A DNA stretch of 64,000 bases from Herpetospermum pedunculosum (Eukaryota; Streptophyta; Magnoliopsida; Cucurbitales; Cucurbitaceae). The notes below the pieces were generated by a model that saw only the letters and a list, made by a program, of their open reading frames with translations, was not told where the DNA came from and searched no databases. This document shows, in pieces, positions 32,286-46,420 of this stretch; within the stretch, counting starts at the first letter, position 1; each line of letters opens with the position of its first letter. The position numbers were made by a program, and so were the translations under genes. Location: the NCBI GenBank assembly GCA_028017165.1, contig CM051529.1, positions 53,542,018 through 53,606,017 of the forward strand. Direction: 5' to 3'.

Positions 32286-35200
32286 TCATGCTTCAGTCAA
32301 GAGGAAGGCCGAGAGAGTCTTCACATCTCCTTCCTCATAGTAGTGCTTCAACCTAGCACCATTGACCATAAATGGCTGGCCTTGCTGCAAGTTCTTTATC
32401 TCTATTGCACCATGAACAAAGACATTAGTAATAACAAATGGACCTGACCATCTAGACTTTAGTTTGCCTGGAAATAACTTTAATTGTGAGTTAAATAATA
32501 ATACAAGTTGGCCTTTCCTAAAGTCTTTGATCCTGAGTCTACTGTCGTGCCATATTTTGGTCTTTTCTTTATACATTTTGGCATTCTCGTAGGCCATATG
32601 CCTAAGCTCATCAAGTTCATGTAGCTGCAAAGATCTCAATGTCCCCGCATCCTTTACACAAAAATTCAATTCCTTCATGGCCCAAAATGCTTTGTTTTCT
32701 AACTCAAGTGGCAAGTGGCAAGCCTTGCCATACACCAACCTATAGGGAGACATGCCTAGGGGTGTCTTATATGCTGTTCTATAAGCCCAAAGTGCATCCT
32801 CAAGCTTAAATGACCAGTCTTTCCTATTAGGTTTGACCACCTTTTCTAGGATGTTCTTTATCTCCCTATTGGAAATTTCAGCTTGGCCATTCGAGTGTGG
32901 GTGATAGGGAGTAGCTACCCTATGTCTAATGTTATATTTAGCCAATATCTTCTCCATAGCCTTATTAATGAAATGTGACCCCTCATCACTAATGATAGCA
33001 CGAGGAGTCCCAAATCTAGTGAAAATGTGCCTATGCAAGAAGCTAGTGACTGTTTTAGCATCATTATTAGGACATGCTTTGGCTTCTACCCACTTGGACA
33101 CGTAGTCTACTGCTACCAAAATGTAAAGGTTACCTGATGATGGAGGGAATGGTCCCATGAAGTCAATGCCCCACACATCAAAGAGCTCCAACTCTAAGAT
33201 GTAGGTGAGGGGCATCTCATCCTTGCGACTGAGGTTACCTGTCCTTTGGCATTCGTCACAGCTGTGGGCATAGTTGTGGGCGTCCTTGAAGATTGTTGGC
33301 CAATAGTAGCCACTCTGAAATACCTTCGCAGCTGTTCTTTGACCACCAAAGTGTCCACCGTAAGGAGATGAGTGACAGTGCTGCAGCACAGACTTCGCTT
33401 CAGCAGCTGAAACACACTTCCTTAACAACCCATCAGCACAGGTTCTGTAGAGTGTGGGGTCATCCCAGATGAATTTCCTTGCTTCATGAAGGAACCTCTT
33501 CTTCTCTTGTCCTCCCTTGAACACTGGCAATACCTGTGATGCACGGAAGTTAGTAATGTCAGCAAACCAAGGTTCCTCATCGTTATCACGATGAGCCAAA
33601 GCAAAGACATGTTCATCTATAAAAGCATCAGAAATTGCGGTCTCCGCAATTTTTTCGCAATTGTGCTGCAATCGAGACAGGTGATCTGCAACCACATTTT
33701 CACAACCTTTCTTGTCCCGAATGTCCAAATCAAATTCCTGCAGCAATAACACCCATCTAATCAATCTAGGCTTAGCGTCAGCCTTCCTCATAAGATATTT
33801 TAAAGCAGAATGGTCAGTGTATACAATTGTCCTAGTGCCTACAATATAGTTTCTGAATTTTTCACAAGCAAATACTACAGCAAGCATCTCTTTCTCTGTA
33901 GTTGTATAATTACATTGAGCCACATTCAAGGTCTTACTAGCATAATAGACAGGGTGTGTCAGCTTGTCAATCTTCTGTCCTAACATGACTCCTACAGCAT
34001 AGTCACTGGCATCGCATAGCATCTCAAATGGGAGATCCCAATTTGGTCCGACTATGATAGGTGCTGTGACTAGTGCTTCCTTAAGGGTTTTCCAAGCTAC
34101 TACACATTCTTTAGAGAAGATAAATGGTCTATTTAGCTCTAGAAGCTCGCACAGAGGCTTGGCTATCTTAGAAAAGTCCTTAATGAACCTTCTGTAGAAG
34201 CCAGCGTGCCCTAAGAAGCTTCTGATGGCTTTGACATTCTGGGGCTCTACCAACTTCTCTATGATCTCTATTTTTGCCCTATCCACTTCTACACCTGCCC
34301 TTGACACTCTATGCCCCAAGACAATCCCTTCGTCTACCATAAAATGGCACTTTTCCCAATTTAGGACTAGGTTGGTCTCCTCACACCTAGCCAGGACTTG
34401 TCCTAAGTTTTCTAGACAGGTTTTAAATGAGTCCCCAAAGACTGAGAAGTCATCCATGAATATTTCTATCATGGACTCATCCAACTCAGAGAAGATTGCC
34501 ATCATGCACCTCTGGAAAGTTGCCGGTGCATTGCATAAGCCAAAAGGCATTCTGCGGAAGGCAAACGTTCCAAAAGGACAAGTGAAGGTGGTCTTCTCTT
34601 GATCCTTAGGGTCTATAGTAATTTGATTATAGCCTGAATAGCCATCTAAGAAACAATAGTAGGCTCTACCAGCTATTCTGTCTAGCATCTGGTCAATGAA
34701 CGGTATAGGGAAATGGTCTTTTTTAGTCTCTTTATTTAATTTTCTGTAATCCATACACACTCTCCACCCTGTGACAGTCCTTGTTGGAATCAGTTCGTTG
34801 TTCTCATTGACTACCACAGTTATTCCCCCCTTCTTAGGTACACATTGGATGGGGCTCACCCACTGGCTACTAGCTATGGGGAAAATCACTCCTGCATCTA
34901 ACCATTTTATTATTTCTTTTTTTACTACCTCTTTCATAGAGGGGTTTAGCCTACGCTGGTGATCTACCCTAGGTGTGTGCTCTTCCTCTAGTATAATTTT
35001 GTGCATGCAATAAGAAGGGCTAATGCCTCGAATATCAGCAATAGTCCATGCTATAGCCTTCCTATGTTGCTTAAGCAGTAAAATTAAATCAACCTCATGC
35101 TGTTCACTTAGCTTAGAAGAAATAATTACAGGCAGCGTATCATTATCTCCTAGATATGCATATTTGAGGTGAGTGGGTAGTGGTTTCAGTTCTAAAATAG

Positions 35201-37798
35201 GTGGATGCTCAATGGAGGGTTTTAACGGATTTATAGTTCTATCAGTTAAATCTATATTCATACATACATGCTGTGGTTTATCTACAGGCATATTCATTAT
35301 GTCAGATACATTTAAGTCAGCTACATCTACTTGTACATATTCACTAGCATGCTTGGTTAACAGTACATGCTCTAATTGTTCTTCCATTAGTGAGTCAACA
35401 ACATCCATGCTAGCACAAGACTCAGAATCAGAGGGATACCTTAAAGCTTTGTAAACACTAAATTTTACCTCTTCATCATGAACCCTCATAGTTAACTCAC
35501 CTTTTTGAACATCTATGAGTCCCTACCTGTGGCTAGAAATGGTCTACCTAGCAGGATGGGGACCTCCTTGGCTGCCTCATAGTCCAGGACAATGAAATCT
35601 GCAAGGAAAATAAATTTGTCAACTTTAACTAGAATATCCTCAATTTTACCTTCTGGATATGCAATGGATCTGTCTGCTAGTTGTAAAGTGACTGTGGCTG
35701 GACGTGCTTCTCCCATTCCCAACTGGCGGAATAGGGACAGGGGCATGAGGTTTATGCTGGCGCCCAGGTCACAAAGCGCTCTGCCCACGTGCTTGCCTCC
35801 AAGTTCTACAGGTAAGGTGAAGGAACCAGGATCCTTCTCCTTCTTGGGCAGCTTGTTCTGGAGGATGGCACTACACTCCTCGGTGAGGTTTACTGTTTCA
35901 AACTCACCAATTATTTTTTTGTTAGTAATAATGTCCTTCAAAAACTTTACATATGAAGGCATAGACTGTAAAACCTCTACAAAAGGAATGTTAACATGCA
36001 CTTGCTTAAGTATTTCTAAAAATTTATTAAAATGAACTTCCTGTTCTTGCTTCTTTTTAAGCCTTCGAGGGTATGGAGGTGGTGGCACATATGCAGGTAC
36101 GTCAGGGCGCTTTAGGATAGGTGGAGGCCTTGGAATTTCTTCTACCTCCTCAACAATTGGCTCTAGCCTGGCTCCTGATGTGCTCGTTGGTGGTGGACCT
36201 TGGTTTGGCAGAGACTCCAGTGGAGCACTAGACTCAGTGTTCTCTACTCTCTTTGGTATGTCTTTTGTGTTACTCACCAATGGTCTTCCACTCCTAAGTT
36301 CAATTGCTTGAACTTGTTCTTTGCCATCTCTCCTTGGTACCTCGGTGTCAGCAGGGAGTCTACCCTGGGGCCTACTTTTAAGTTCATTGGCTAATTGGCC
36401 TATTTGGTTTTCCAGGCTCCTAAGAGTAGCTTGCTGGCTCTGAAGAGTGGCATCATTCTTAGCTATATATTCCTTGAGTAGGTTTTCTACAGAAGATCCT
36501 ACAGGTTGATTGTATGGTTTTTGGTACATTGATTGGTTATGTTGGGGAGTGAAACCAGGTGTTCCACTCGGCCTAGGTTGGTTAGAATTTTGGTTAGTGT
36601 TTTGTTGGCCACCCCATGACAGGTTAGGGTGGTTTCTCCAACCAGGGTTATAGGTGTTGGAGTAGGGGTTATTCCTAGGCTGCTGCTGGCTTCCTACATA
36701 GCAGACTGAGGATGGATTCCCAGGGCAGTATTCATAAGGGTGCCCTTCCCCACAGAATCCACAGACTAGTGCCTCGCCTTGACTTGGTTGGGTGCCCATT
36801 GACATGGCTGTGGCGGTATTGGCACTGGTTTGGAGATTGGCCTGAGCCATTTGCTTGACTAAGTTGGTCAGGGCATTTATTTGGGTGCTCATGGCGCTTA
36901 GAGCATCCTTGTCTTGAGCCCTAGTTGGCTCTACTGGATCGTCTGACCACCTACAATGAGATGTTGAGATCTTCTCCAAGATCTCATAAGCTTCGTTGTA
37001 ACTCTTGGACAACATGGAACCACCAGCAGATGAATTTAGAACTTGTCTGGTGCTGGGGTTGCATCCTTTAAAGAAGACTTCTATTTGGATACACCATGGA
37101 ATGCCATGGTGTGGACATTTAATGAGAAGGTCTTTGAATCTTGTCCAAGCTTCGTGAAGAGACTCACTTGGAGCTTGTTTGAATTTTATGATATCATCAC
37201 GAAAGGTCGAATTCCTATCTGGTGGGAAATATTTGACTAGGAATTTTTCTGCTAAATCTGTCCAATTGCGGACAGATCCAGAGGGTAATGAGTTCAACCA
37301 TGTTTTGGCTTTGTCCCTTAAAGAGTAAGGGAAAAGATATAACCTCAGGGCTTCTTGGGAAACTCCAGGGATTAGGAATGTGTCACTAACTCCTAGGAAG
37401 TTCCTAAGGTGGTTATGGGGGTCCTCATTTTCTATTCCAAAGAATTGTCCCACAGTGGACAACATTTGGAACATCACTGGCTTTAACTCGAATGAGTTGG
37501 CAGTGATTTCAGGACGGATTATGCTGGGGTTCAGCTCCCCAGGCATAGGTACTAAATATGAAAGGATGGCGCTATCCTTGTCATTCGCTATTTCAATGGG
37601 ATTGCGAGTGACAGGCACCAGGTTTTGATTTACTCCAGCCATTTCTTCTTGAGGTAATTGCGGAGGAATTGTAGTCTCTGCAATGATTGGAGGTAAAAGG
37701 GTTTGTTTAAAGAGACGTTTCTTGGCTCTATTCCTAGCTCTAAGTAATCTCTCGGGCTCAGGGTTGAACTCTAGATCACTAGATGGAGTCTCATTCAT
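32286..37798 (-). pseudogene. Element C gag-pol polyprotein with a single 1-nt deletion
   Basis: From ATG 37798 the gag-protease part runs to 35513 (761 codons, ending in a short out-of-frame tail). From 35489 the rest of pol continues uninterrupted for 1067 codons to 32286. The shift is a one-base loss at 35520/35521, within the segment after the LLGRPFLATGR block. RT (FMDD at plus 34450-34461), RNase H and integrase (HHCC, ISDEGSHF, HPHSNGQAE) keep all expected catalytic residues. Total length plus one base corresponds to the family's 1837 codons. The gag zinc knuckle is Cx2Cx3Hx4C as in A. Products would assemble particles, mature the polyprotein, copy RNA and integrate cDNA. Confidence 0.95.
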
Positions 37799-37904
37799 AA
37801 ACTACCCTAAATGGTACCTGAAAAAGAAATGACGATGGATCAAATTCAATGGAAAATACTTTGATGTTTCAGACTTAACAAACTTCGTTTTCACTTAAAA
37901 TAAG

Positions 37905-37922
37905 TCCCCGGCAGCGGCGCCA
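37905..37922 (-). promoter_or_regulatory. Primer-binding site of element C
   Basis: Reverse complement of TGGCGCCGCTGCCGGGGA, 6 nt from the 5' LTR. Identical in A and B. Confidence 0.85.
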
Positions 37923-37928
37923 AAAACT

Positions 37929-39642
37929 TGTTGCGTGCTCAATGTGTAAAGATAAATATGCAAAAGGGTAGAGAGAGCACTTAGAACATGCAAGCATACA
38001 TGGTCTCACAGCAAGTAGTAAGTATATTTCATTCGTTTTTTCCACAGAGACTCATTTTTAGCTATCCGCGAAGTGTGATTGTTAAGAAAGATGGGATGAA
38101 TTTGATGGGGTAAAATTGGTTTTTAATTATCTACTTTTTGCTGAATGTAAAAAGGGATATAACATAAACAAATTAAAGTTGAAATCAGACTCAAAGGACA
38201 AGAGATGGAATTGATAAACGAAGAAGAAAACAGCTAAACAGAATGAAAATCTGGCAGAATTGCGAGGACCGCAATGTTACCGCAATTAAATAACAGCGAA
38301 ACTGAGTAAACGGGTGAATTAAGGGCTACTAATGACTATCCTATAGGCATTTTATTACGATTCTCAAGCATTGGATCAACTCTCTATACATCAAACTCAC
38401 TCTATCTCAAGTATCGTCCGATTCCATGCATTAGAGTCTTAAGTTTACTCGACTTCAAAGTAAGGTCTTAAGCATCTTGTTAAAACAGGAGTGTTTAGTT
38501 TGTACTAGGGAAACGCCTATTCCTAGGCCGTTTCCTGATTACCATGAAAGGCTAGCATGATTATATGACTCTGAACTCTTACTCCTTCCAGAGGTTAGGA
38601 GTTCTTTGGACAAAATGGATGGCCAATCGAAATTGCCCGTGGGATGAAGCTTACATACAATCAATGATTCGAGAGTTATCCTACATACTTGATGCACGTT
38701 TTTTAGCCTATAGTTCTGTCATTAGTATGCCCCTAAGTGGCTTAGCTACTCATGGATATATGGAGAACAGAAAGGGTAGATAAAACAGACATGCTTAGAA
38801 AAGAAATATGCTTAAAACAATAAGACAAAACGTAGCAGCAGAAGGTGGAAACTGTGAAATGCAGAATTTTACTTTGATTACTTTGAATGTTCGAACGACA
38901 AGGAAAGCTTCAAAAGAAATGATTCAAAGACAGACAACGACGAAATGCAGTAATTAAAGCACTAGGCTAAGAACAACAATGATCAAACTGGAAATAAGAA
39001 GAAGAACGACAGAAAAGCAGTAAAGGTGCTTGAAAAGCTTCGTTGCAGTCGCCTCGAATGAAAGGGATGAAAGGTCAGCCTTGCTTGGATGAATCCAATC
39101 GAGAGAGAAGAAGAATCTTCTCTCCTTCCTATCAGATTATCGATTCCAACAGCTGAGACTCTCACTCCAACAGACGGCAAAGGAAAACAGAGAGAAATGA
39201 TGGACTGCGAGAAGACTTCTGCGCTTCGAATGATGATCAAACCTCCGACTTTGGCCCCCTTTTATAGTAGTTTGCAGGTGCGTTTGGGCCAAGGAGAACC
39301 ATCAATCTTCAACGTCATATATCAGAATGGATGGAGGAGAAAGAACGAATCCCTGAAAATACGGAAATTAACAGAAGAAGATCAGTCAACTTACGGTTTT
39401 CACTTGAATAATTGCGGTCACCGCAATGTTTTCGCAATTCATTCGCAATGCTCATTTTTCATTCTTTTCCTTCGGTTTTCAACCCTTTTTCTACCTATTG
39501 TGCATAAGTCCTAAATTAGCTACCTTCTTCTAATTCTCATGTTAAAGCATAGGTTTAGGCTAAATGCTATCAAAAACACCTAAAAGTGTACATCTTCTTA
39601 AGCTAAATGGGTCCTAAATAAGTCACTTTCAGAGACTTAACA
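37929..39642 (-). mobile_element. Element C 5' LTR
   Basis: 1714 bp. TATA box (plus TTTTATA) at 39260-39266. Contains ATTGCGG/CCGCAAT motifs near 38258-38287 and 39411-39450. Confidence 0.95.
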
Positions 39643-39647
39643 CATGC
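39643..39647. repeat. TSD of element C, right copy
   Basis: catgc, matching 26815-26819. Confidence 0.95.
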
Positions 39648-40334
39648 CCCCAACGTCTCCTCCATGGAATCATCCTGCTGTGCAGGAACATCAGGGCTGT
39701 CTTCCCTCATGGGAGAAAAGACTTCGTCTTCCCCAGCATCGCCACTGCCCTGCGTGGACTCTTGATAATCCCCATATGGGAATTCAGGATCAGGCCGTGG
39801 AGAATTGTGCAATGGCGTGGGATTGTGCTCTGCTGATGGTGTCTGCGCAGAACTCAGTGGCGAAGACGGCAGTTCAGGACTCTGCGCTGCTGCAGGTGTC
39901 GGGTCAGAACTCTGCGGTGCTGGAGACAACTCGGAGCTCTGTGCAGGTGGTGACGACTCTGCGCTTGGCACTGGTTCAGATGGTGAAGGGCTGTCCGCAG
40001 GTGATGCGGATGGCGACGAACCTTCTTTGGCTGACTCGTGGGATGTACGATCAGTTTCTTGACTCTCCACAGAGGGAGTCTTCGCTGTGCTTGGTTCGGC
40101 GGCCATCTCGACACTCCACCGGCGTTTCTTCGGCGTGCCCGCTGGCTCAGATGGTCCAGCAGGGATCTCAGTGACAACCCTCCACTTCTTCCTACGGATA
40201 GGAAGCTTAGGAAGAGGTCCGGTGCGAACGGCACCATCATCTGCAAGGGTGAGCAGTGCTTCCCTCGCAGCCGCTTCAGCTGCGTCATCAGCCTTCTTCT
40301 TGGCTGCGGATCTTTCAGCCCGTGTGGACACCAT
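39648..40334 (-). pseudogene. Element B ORF3, N-terminal part
   Basis: 229 codons from ATG 40334, the variable Ser/Pro/Ala-rich N terminus plus the MEETLGA block, cut by C. It continues in frame at 26819. It has one extra low-complexity stretch relative to C (around a HNPTPLHNS block), part of the size variation of this region. Confidence 0.88.
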
Positions 40335-40776
40335 TGTCGAATCTTGGTGATCTTGAGAGTAGAATCAAAGATGAAAAGAATCGCAGAGTTCTTGGAAATC
40401 AGAGAATGAGAGAATCGTATCGATCGAGCGCTTTCCAACGGATATAAAGGCAACGGAAAAATCCCAACGGCTCTTTTTTTGCGAATCCAGCAATTCCAGC
40501 GCAATTCCAGGGATATTTTTTCATCAAAATCTCAAACTTTGCTCGTCCGTATCTTTTATTTGGCTCAACCGTTTCTTGATTTTAAAAGCTGGATTTACTC
40601 TCCTTGATCCCCTCTTTCGAATCCCTGCAAAAACAAATAAAACAAACATTAAATACGCAATTAAAATCACACCACCAAACATACAAACGATAATCGGAAA
40701 AACAGAAAAAATAAACTAAGGCATTGGCCTTGACTAAACGAGCACAGTAACCACTCGTTCTCTCTCGTTTGTAACT
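40335..40776 (-). other. Element B spacer between pol and ORF3
   Basis: Same layout as in A and C. The acceptor-like sequence here is TTTGCAG|GGA (plus 40625-40628), a T-to-C change that still leaves a pyrimidine-AG acceptor. Confidence 0.55.
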
Positions 40777-43700
40777 TCATGCTTCATGTAAGAGGAAGGC
40801 CGAGAGAGTCTTCACATCTCCTTCCTCATAATAGTGCTTCAATCTAGCACCATTTACCATAAAAGGCTGTCCTTGCTGCAAGTTTTTTATCTCTATCGCA
40901 CCATGAACAAAGACATTAGTAATAACAAATGGACCCGACCATCTGGACTTTAGTTTGCCTGGAAATATCTTTAAACGTGAGTTAAATAATAGGACAAGTT
41001 GGCCTTTCCTAAAGTCTTTGATCCTAAGTCTACTGTCGTGCCATATTTTGGTCTTTTCTTTATACATTTTGGCATTCTCATAGGCCATATGCCTAAGCTC
41101 ATCAAGTTCATGTAGCTGCAAAGACCTCAGTGTCCCCGCATCTTTTACACAAAAATTCAATTCCTTCATGGCCCAAAATGCTTTGTTTTCTAACTCAAGT
41201 GGTAAGTGACAAGCCTTGCCATATACCAGCCTATAAGGAGACATACCTAGAGGTGTCTTATATGCTGTCCTATAAGCCCAAAGTGCATCCTCAAGCTTGA
41301 AGGACCAGTCTTTCCTATTAGGTTTGACTACCTTTTCTAGGATGTTCTTTATCTCCCTATTGGTAATTTCAGCTTGGCCATTCGAGTGTGGGTGGTAGGG
41401 AGTGGCTACTCTATGCCTAATGTTATATTTAGCCAATACTTTCTCCATAGCCTTATTAATGAAATGTGACCCCTCATCACTAATGATAGCACGAGGAGTC
41501 CCAAATCTAGTGAAAATGTGCCTATGCAAGAAGTTAGTGACTGTTTTAGCATCATTATTAGGACATGCTTTGGCCTCTACCCACTTGGACACATAATCCA
41601 CTGCCACTAATATGTACAGGTTACCTGATGATGGAGGGAATGGTCCCATGAAGTCAATGCCCCACACATCAAAGAGCTCCAACTCTAAAATGTACGTGAG
41701 GGGCATCTCATCCTTGCGACTGAGGTTACCTGTCCTTTGGCACTCATCACAGCTGTGGGCATAGTTGTGGGCATCCTTGAAGATTGTTGGCCAATAGTAG
41801 CCACTCTGAAATACCTTTGCAGCTGTTCTTTGGCCACCAAAGTGTCCACCATAAGGAGATGAGTGACAGTGCTGCAGCACAGACTTCGCTTCAGCAGCTG
41901 AAACACACTTCCTTAGCAAGCCATCAGCACAGGTTCTGTAAAGTGTGGGGTCATCCCAGATGAATTTCCTTGCTTCATGAAGGAACCTCTTCTTCTCTTG
42001 TCCTCCCTTGAACACTGGCAATACCTGTGATGCACGGAAGTTAGCAATGTCAGCAAACCAAGGTTCCTCATCGTCATCACGATGAGCCAAAGCAAAAACA
42101 TGTTCATCAATAAAAGCATCAGAAATTGCGGTCTCCGCAATTTTTTCGCAATTGTGCTGCAATTGAGACAGGTGATCTGCAACCACATTTTCACATCCTT
42201 TCTTGTCCCGAATGTCCAAATCAAATTCCTGCAGCAATAACACCCATCTAATCAATCTAGGCTTGGCATCAGCCTTCCTCATAAGATATTTCAAGGCAGA
42301 ATGGTCAGTGTATACAATTGTCCTAGTGCCTACAATATAGTTTCTGAATTTTTCGCAAGCAAACACTACTGCAAGCATCTCTTTTTCAGTAATTGTATAA
42401 TTACATTGAGCCTCATTCAAGGTCTTACTAGCATAATAGACAGGGTGTGTTAGCTTGTCAATCTTCTGGCCTAACATCACTCCTACAGCATAGTCACTGG
42501 CATCACATAACATCTCAAAGGGAAGATCCCAATTTGGTCCTACTATGATAGGGGCTGTGACTAGTGCTTTCTTAAGGGTGGTCCAAGCTACTACACATTC
42601 CTTAGAGAAGATGAAGGGTCTATTCAGCTCTAATAGCTCACACAGAGGCTTGGCTATCTTAGAAAAGTCCTTAATGAACCTTCTGTAGAAGCCAGCATGC
42701 CCTAAGAAGCTTCTAATGGCTTTGACATTCTGGGGCTCTACCAACTTCTCTATGATCTCAATCTTGGCCCGATCAACTTCTACACCTGCCCTTGACACTC
42801 TGTGTCCTAAGACAATCCCCTCATCTACCATAAAATGACACTTTTCTTAATTTAGGACTAGGTTGGTCTCCTCACACCTAGCCAGGACTTGTCCTAAGTT
42901 TTCTAGACAAGTTTTAAATGAATCCTCAAAAACTGAGAAGTCATCCATGAATATTTCTATCATGGACTCATCCAACTCGGAGAAGATTGCCATCATGCAC
43001 CTTTGGAAAGTTGCCGGTGCATTGCATAAGCCAAAAGGCATTCTGCGGAAGGCAAACGTTCCAAAAGGGCAAGTGAAGGTGGTCTTCTCTTGATCCTTAG
43101 GGTCTATAGTAATTTGATTATAGCCTGAATAGCCATCTAAGAAACAATAGTAGGCTCTACCAGCTATTCTGTCTAGCATCTGGTCAATGAACGGTATAGG
43201 GAAATGGTCTTTTTTAGTCTCTTTATTTAATTTTCTGTAATCCATACACACTCTCCACCCTGTGACAGTCCTTGTTGGAATCAGTTCGTTGTTCTCATTG
43301 ACTACCACAGTTATTCCCCCCTTTTTAGGTACACATTGGATGGGGCTCACCCACTGGCTACTAGCTATGGGGAAAATCACTCCTGCATCTAACCATTTTA
43401 TTATTTCTTTCTTCACTACCTCTTTCATAGAGGGGTTTAGCCTACGCTGGTGATCTACCCTAGGTGTGTGCTCTTCCTCTAGTATAATTTTGTGCATGCA
43501 ATAAGAAGGGCTAATGCCTCGAATATCAGCAATAGTCCATGCTATAGCCTTCCTATGTTGCTTAAGCAGTAAAATTAATTCACCCTCATGCTGTTCACTT
43601 AGTTTAGAAGAAATAATTACAGGCAGTGTATCATTATTTCCTAAATATGCATATTTGAGGTGAGTGGGTAGTGGTTTTAGTTCTAAAACAGGTGGATGCT

Positions 43701-46290
43701 CAATGGAGGGCTTCAAAGGATTTACAGTTCTATCAGTTAAATCTATATTCATACATACATGCTGTGGGTTATCTACAGGCATATCCATTATGTCAGATAT
43801 ATTTAAGTCAGCTATATCTAATCCTACATATTCATTGGCATGTTTGGTTAATAATACATGCTCTAATTGTTCTTCCATTAAAGAATCAATAACGTCCATA
43901 CTAGCACAGGATTCAAGGTCAGAGGGGTACCTTAAAGCTTTATATACACTAAACTTTACCTCTTCATCATGAACCCTCATAGTAAGCTCACCTTTTTGGA
44001 CGTCTATAAGTGCCCTACCTGTGGCTAGAAATGGTCTACCTAGCAGGATGGGGACTTCCTTGTCTGCCTCATAGTCCAGGACAATGAAATCTGCAAGGAA
44101 AATAAACTTGTCAACTTTAACTAGAATATCCTCAATTTTACCTTCTGGATATGCAATGGATCTGTCTGCTAGTTGTAAAGTGACTGTGGTTGGACGTGCT
44201 TCTCCCATTCCCAACTGGCGGAATAGGGACAGGGGCATGAGATTTATGCTGGCGCCCAGGTCACAAAGCGCTCTGCCCACGTGCTTGCCTCCAAGTTCTA
44301 CAGGTAAGGTGAAGGAACCAGGATCCTTCTCCTTCTTGGGCAGCTTGTTCTGGAGGATGGCACTGCACTCCTCGGTGAGGTTTACTGTTTCAAACTCACC
44401 AATTATTTTTTTGTTAGTAATGATGTCCTTCAAAAACTTTACATAAGAAGGCATAGACTGTAAAACTTCTACAAAAGGAATGTTAACATGCACTTGCTTA
44501 AGAATTTCTAAGAATTTATTAAAATGAACTTCCTGTTCTTGCTTCTTCTTAAGCCTTCGAGGGTATGGAGGTGGTGGCACATATGCAGGCACGTCAGGGC
44601 GCTTTAGGATAGGTGGAGGCCTTGGAATTTCTTCTATCTCCTCAATAATTGGCTCTAGCCTGGCTCCTGATGTGCTAGTTGGTGGTGGACCTTGGTTTGG
44701 CAGAGACTCCAGTGGAGCACTAGACTCAGTGTTCTCTACTCTCTTTGGTGTGTCCTTTGTGTTGCTCACCAATGGTCTTCCACTCCTAAGTTCAATTGCT
44801 TGAACTTGCTCTTTTCCATCTCTCCTTGGCACCTCGGTGTCAGCAGGAAGTCTACCTTGGGGCCTACTTTTAAGTTCATTGGCTAATTGGCCTATTTGGT
44901 TTTCCAGGCTCCTAAGAGTAGCTTGCTGGCTCTGAAGAGTAGCATCATTCTTAGCTATGTATTCCTTGAGTAGGCTTTCTACAGAAGATCCTACAGGTTG
45001 ATTGTAAGGTTTTTGGTACATTGACTGGTTATGTTGGGGAGTGAAACCAGGTGTTCCACTCGGTCTAGGTTGGTTAGAATTTTGGTTAGCGTTTTGTTGG
45101 CCACCCCATGACAGGTTAGGGTGGTTTCTCCAACCAGGGTTGTAAGTTTGTGAGTAGGGGTTATTCCTAGGCTGCTGCTGGCTTCCAACATAGCAGACTG
45201 AGGATGGATTCCCAGGGCAGTATTCATAAGGGTGCCCTTCCCCACAGAATCCACAGATCGGTGCCTCGCCTTGACTTGGTTGGGTGCCCATTGACATGGC
45301 TGTGGCGGTATTGGCACTGGTTTGGAGATTGGCCTAAGCCATTTGCTTAACTAGGTTGGTCAGGGCGTTTATTTGGGTGCTCATGGCGCTTAGAGCATCC
45401 TTGTCTTGAGCCCTAGTTGGCTCTACTGGATCGTCTGACCACCTACAGTGAGATGTTGAGATCTTCTCCAAGATCTCATAAGCTTCGTTGTAACTCTTGG
45501 ACAACATGGAACCACCAGCAGATGAATTTAGAACTTGTCTGGTGTTGGGGTTGCATCCTTTAAAGAAGACTTCTATTTGGATACACCATGGAATGCCATG
45601 GTGTGGACATTTAATGAGAAGGTCTTTGAATCTTGTCCAAGCTTCGTGAAGGGACTCACTTGGAGCTTGTTTGAACTTTATGATATCATCACGAAAGGTA
45701 GAATTCCTATCTGGTGGGAAATATTTGACTAGGAATTTCTCTGCTAAGTCTCTCCAATTGAGGACAGATCCTGAGGGTAAAGAATTTAACCATGTTTTGG
45801 CTTTGTCCCTTAAAGAGTAAGGGAAAAGATATAACCTCAGGGCTTCTTGGGAAATTCCAGGGATTAGGAATGTGTCACTAACTCCTAGGAAGTTCCTAAG
45901 GTGGTTATGGGGGTCCTCATTTTCTATTCCAAAGAATTGTCCCACAGTGGACAACATTTGGAACATCACTGGCTTTAACTCGAATGAGTTGGCAGTGATT
46001 TCAGGACGGATTATGCTGGGGTTCAGCTCCCCAGGCATAGGTACTAAATATGAAAGGATGGCGCTATCCTTGTCATTCGCTATTTCAATGGGATTGCGAG
46101 TGACAGGCACCAGGTTTTGATTTACTCCAGCCATTTCTTCTTGAGGTAATTGCGGAGGAATTGTAGTTTCCGCAATGATTGGAGGTAAAAGGGTTTGTTT
46201 AAAGAGACGTTTCTTGGCTCTATTTCTAGCTTTAAATAATCTCTCAGGCTCAGGGTTGAACTCTAGATCACTAGATGGAGTCTCATTCAT
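40777..46290 (-). pseudogene. Element B gag-pol polyprotein with two nonsense codons
   Basis: 5514 bp in one frame (1838 codons with stop). Two in-frame stops break it. TAG at 45334-45336 is at the end of the gag core, where A and C have CAG. TAA at 42847-42849 lies just after the FMDD motif region, where the family has TGG. No indels. Domain order and motifs match A: gag, Cx2Cx3Hx4C knuckle, DLGAS protease, RT with FMDD (plus 42940-42951), RNase H, integrase. The last residues read LLHEA instead of LLTEA. Because there are no frame changes, this copy defines the family's full reading-frame length. Confidence 0.95.
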
Positions 46291-46396
46291 AAACTACCCT
46301 AAATGGTACCTGAAAAAGAAATGAAGATGGATCAAATTCAATGGAAAATACTTTGATGTTTCAAACTTAACAAACTTCGTTTTCACTTAAAATAAG

Positions 46397-46414
46397 TCCC
46401 CGGCAGCGGCGCCA
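46397..46414 (-). promoter_or_regulatory. Primer-binding site of element B
   Basis: Same 18-nt tRNA-Asp-type site as A and C, 6 nt from the 5' LTR. Confidence 0.85.
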
Positions 46415-46420
46415 AAAACT

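Larger units (their letters stand above)
26820..39642 (-). mobile_element. Element C: nearly intact Athila-type retrotransposon
   Basis: 12,823 bp; LTRs 26820-28533 and 37929-39642 (each 1714 bp), TSD catgc, primer site, polypurine tract, gag-pol and an intact ORF3. The only coding break I find is a one-base deletion between 35520 and 35521 at the end of protease. The LTRs differ at three positions seen. It is the youngest possible layer of the nest because it lies inside B, which lies inside O. Confidence 0.95.
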
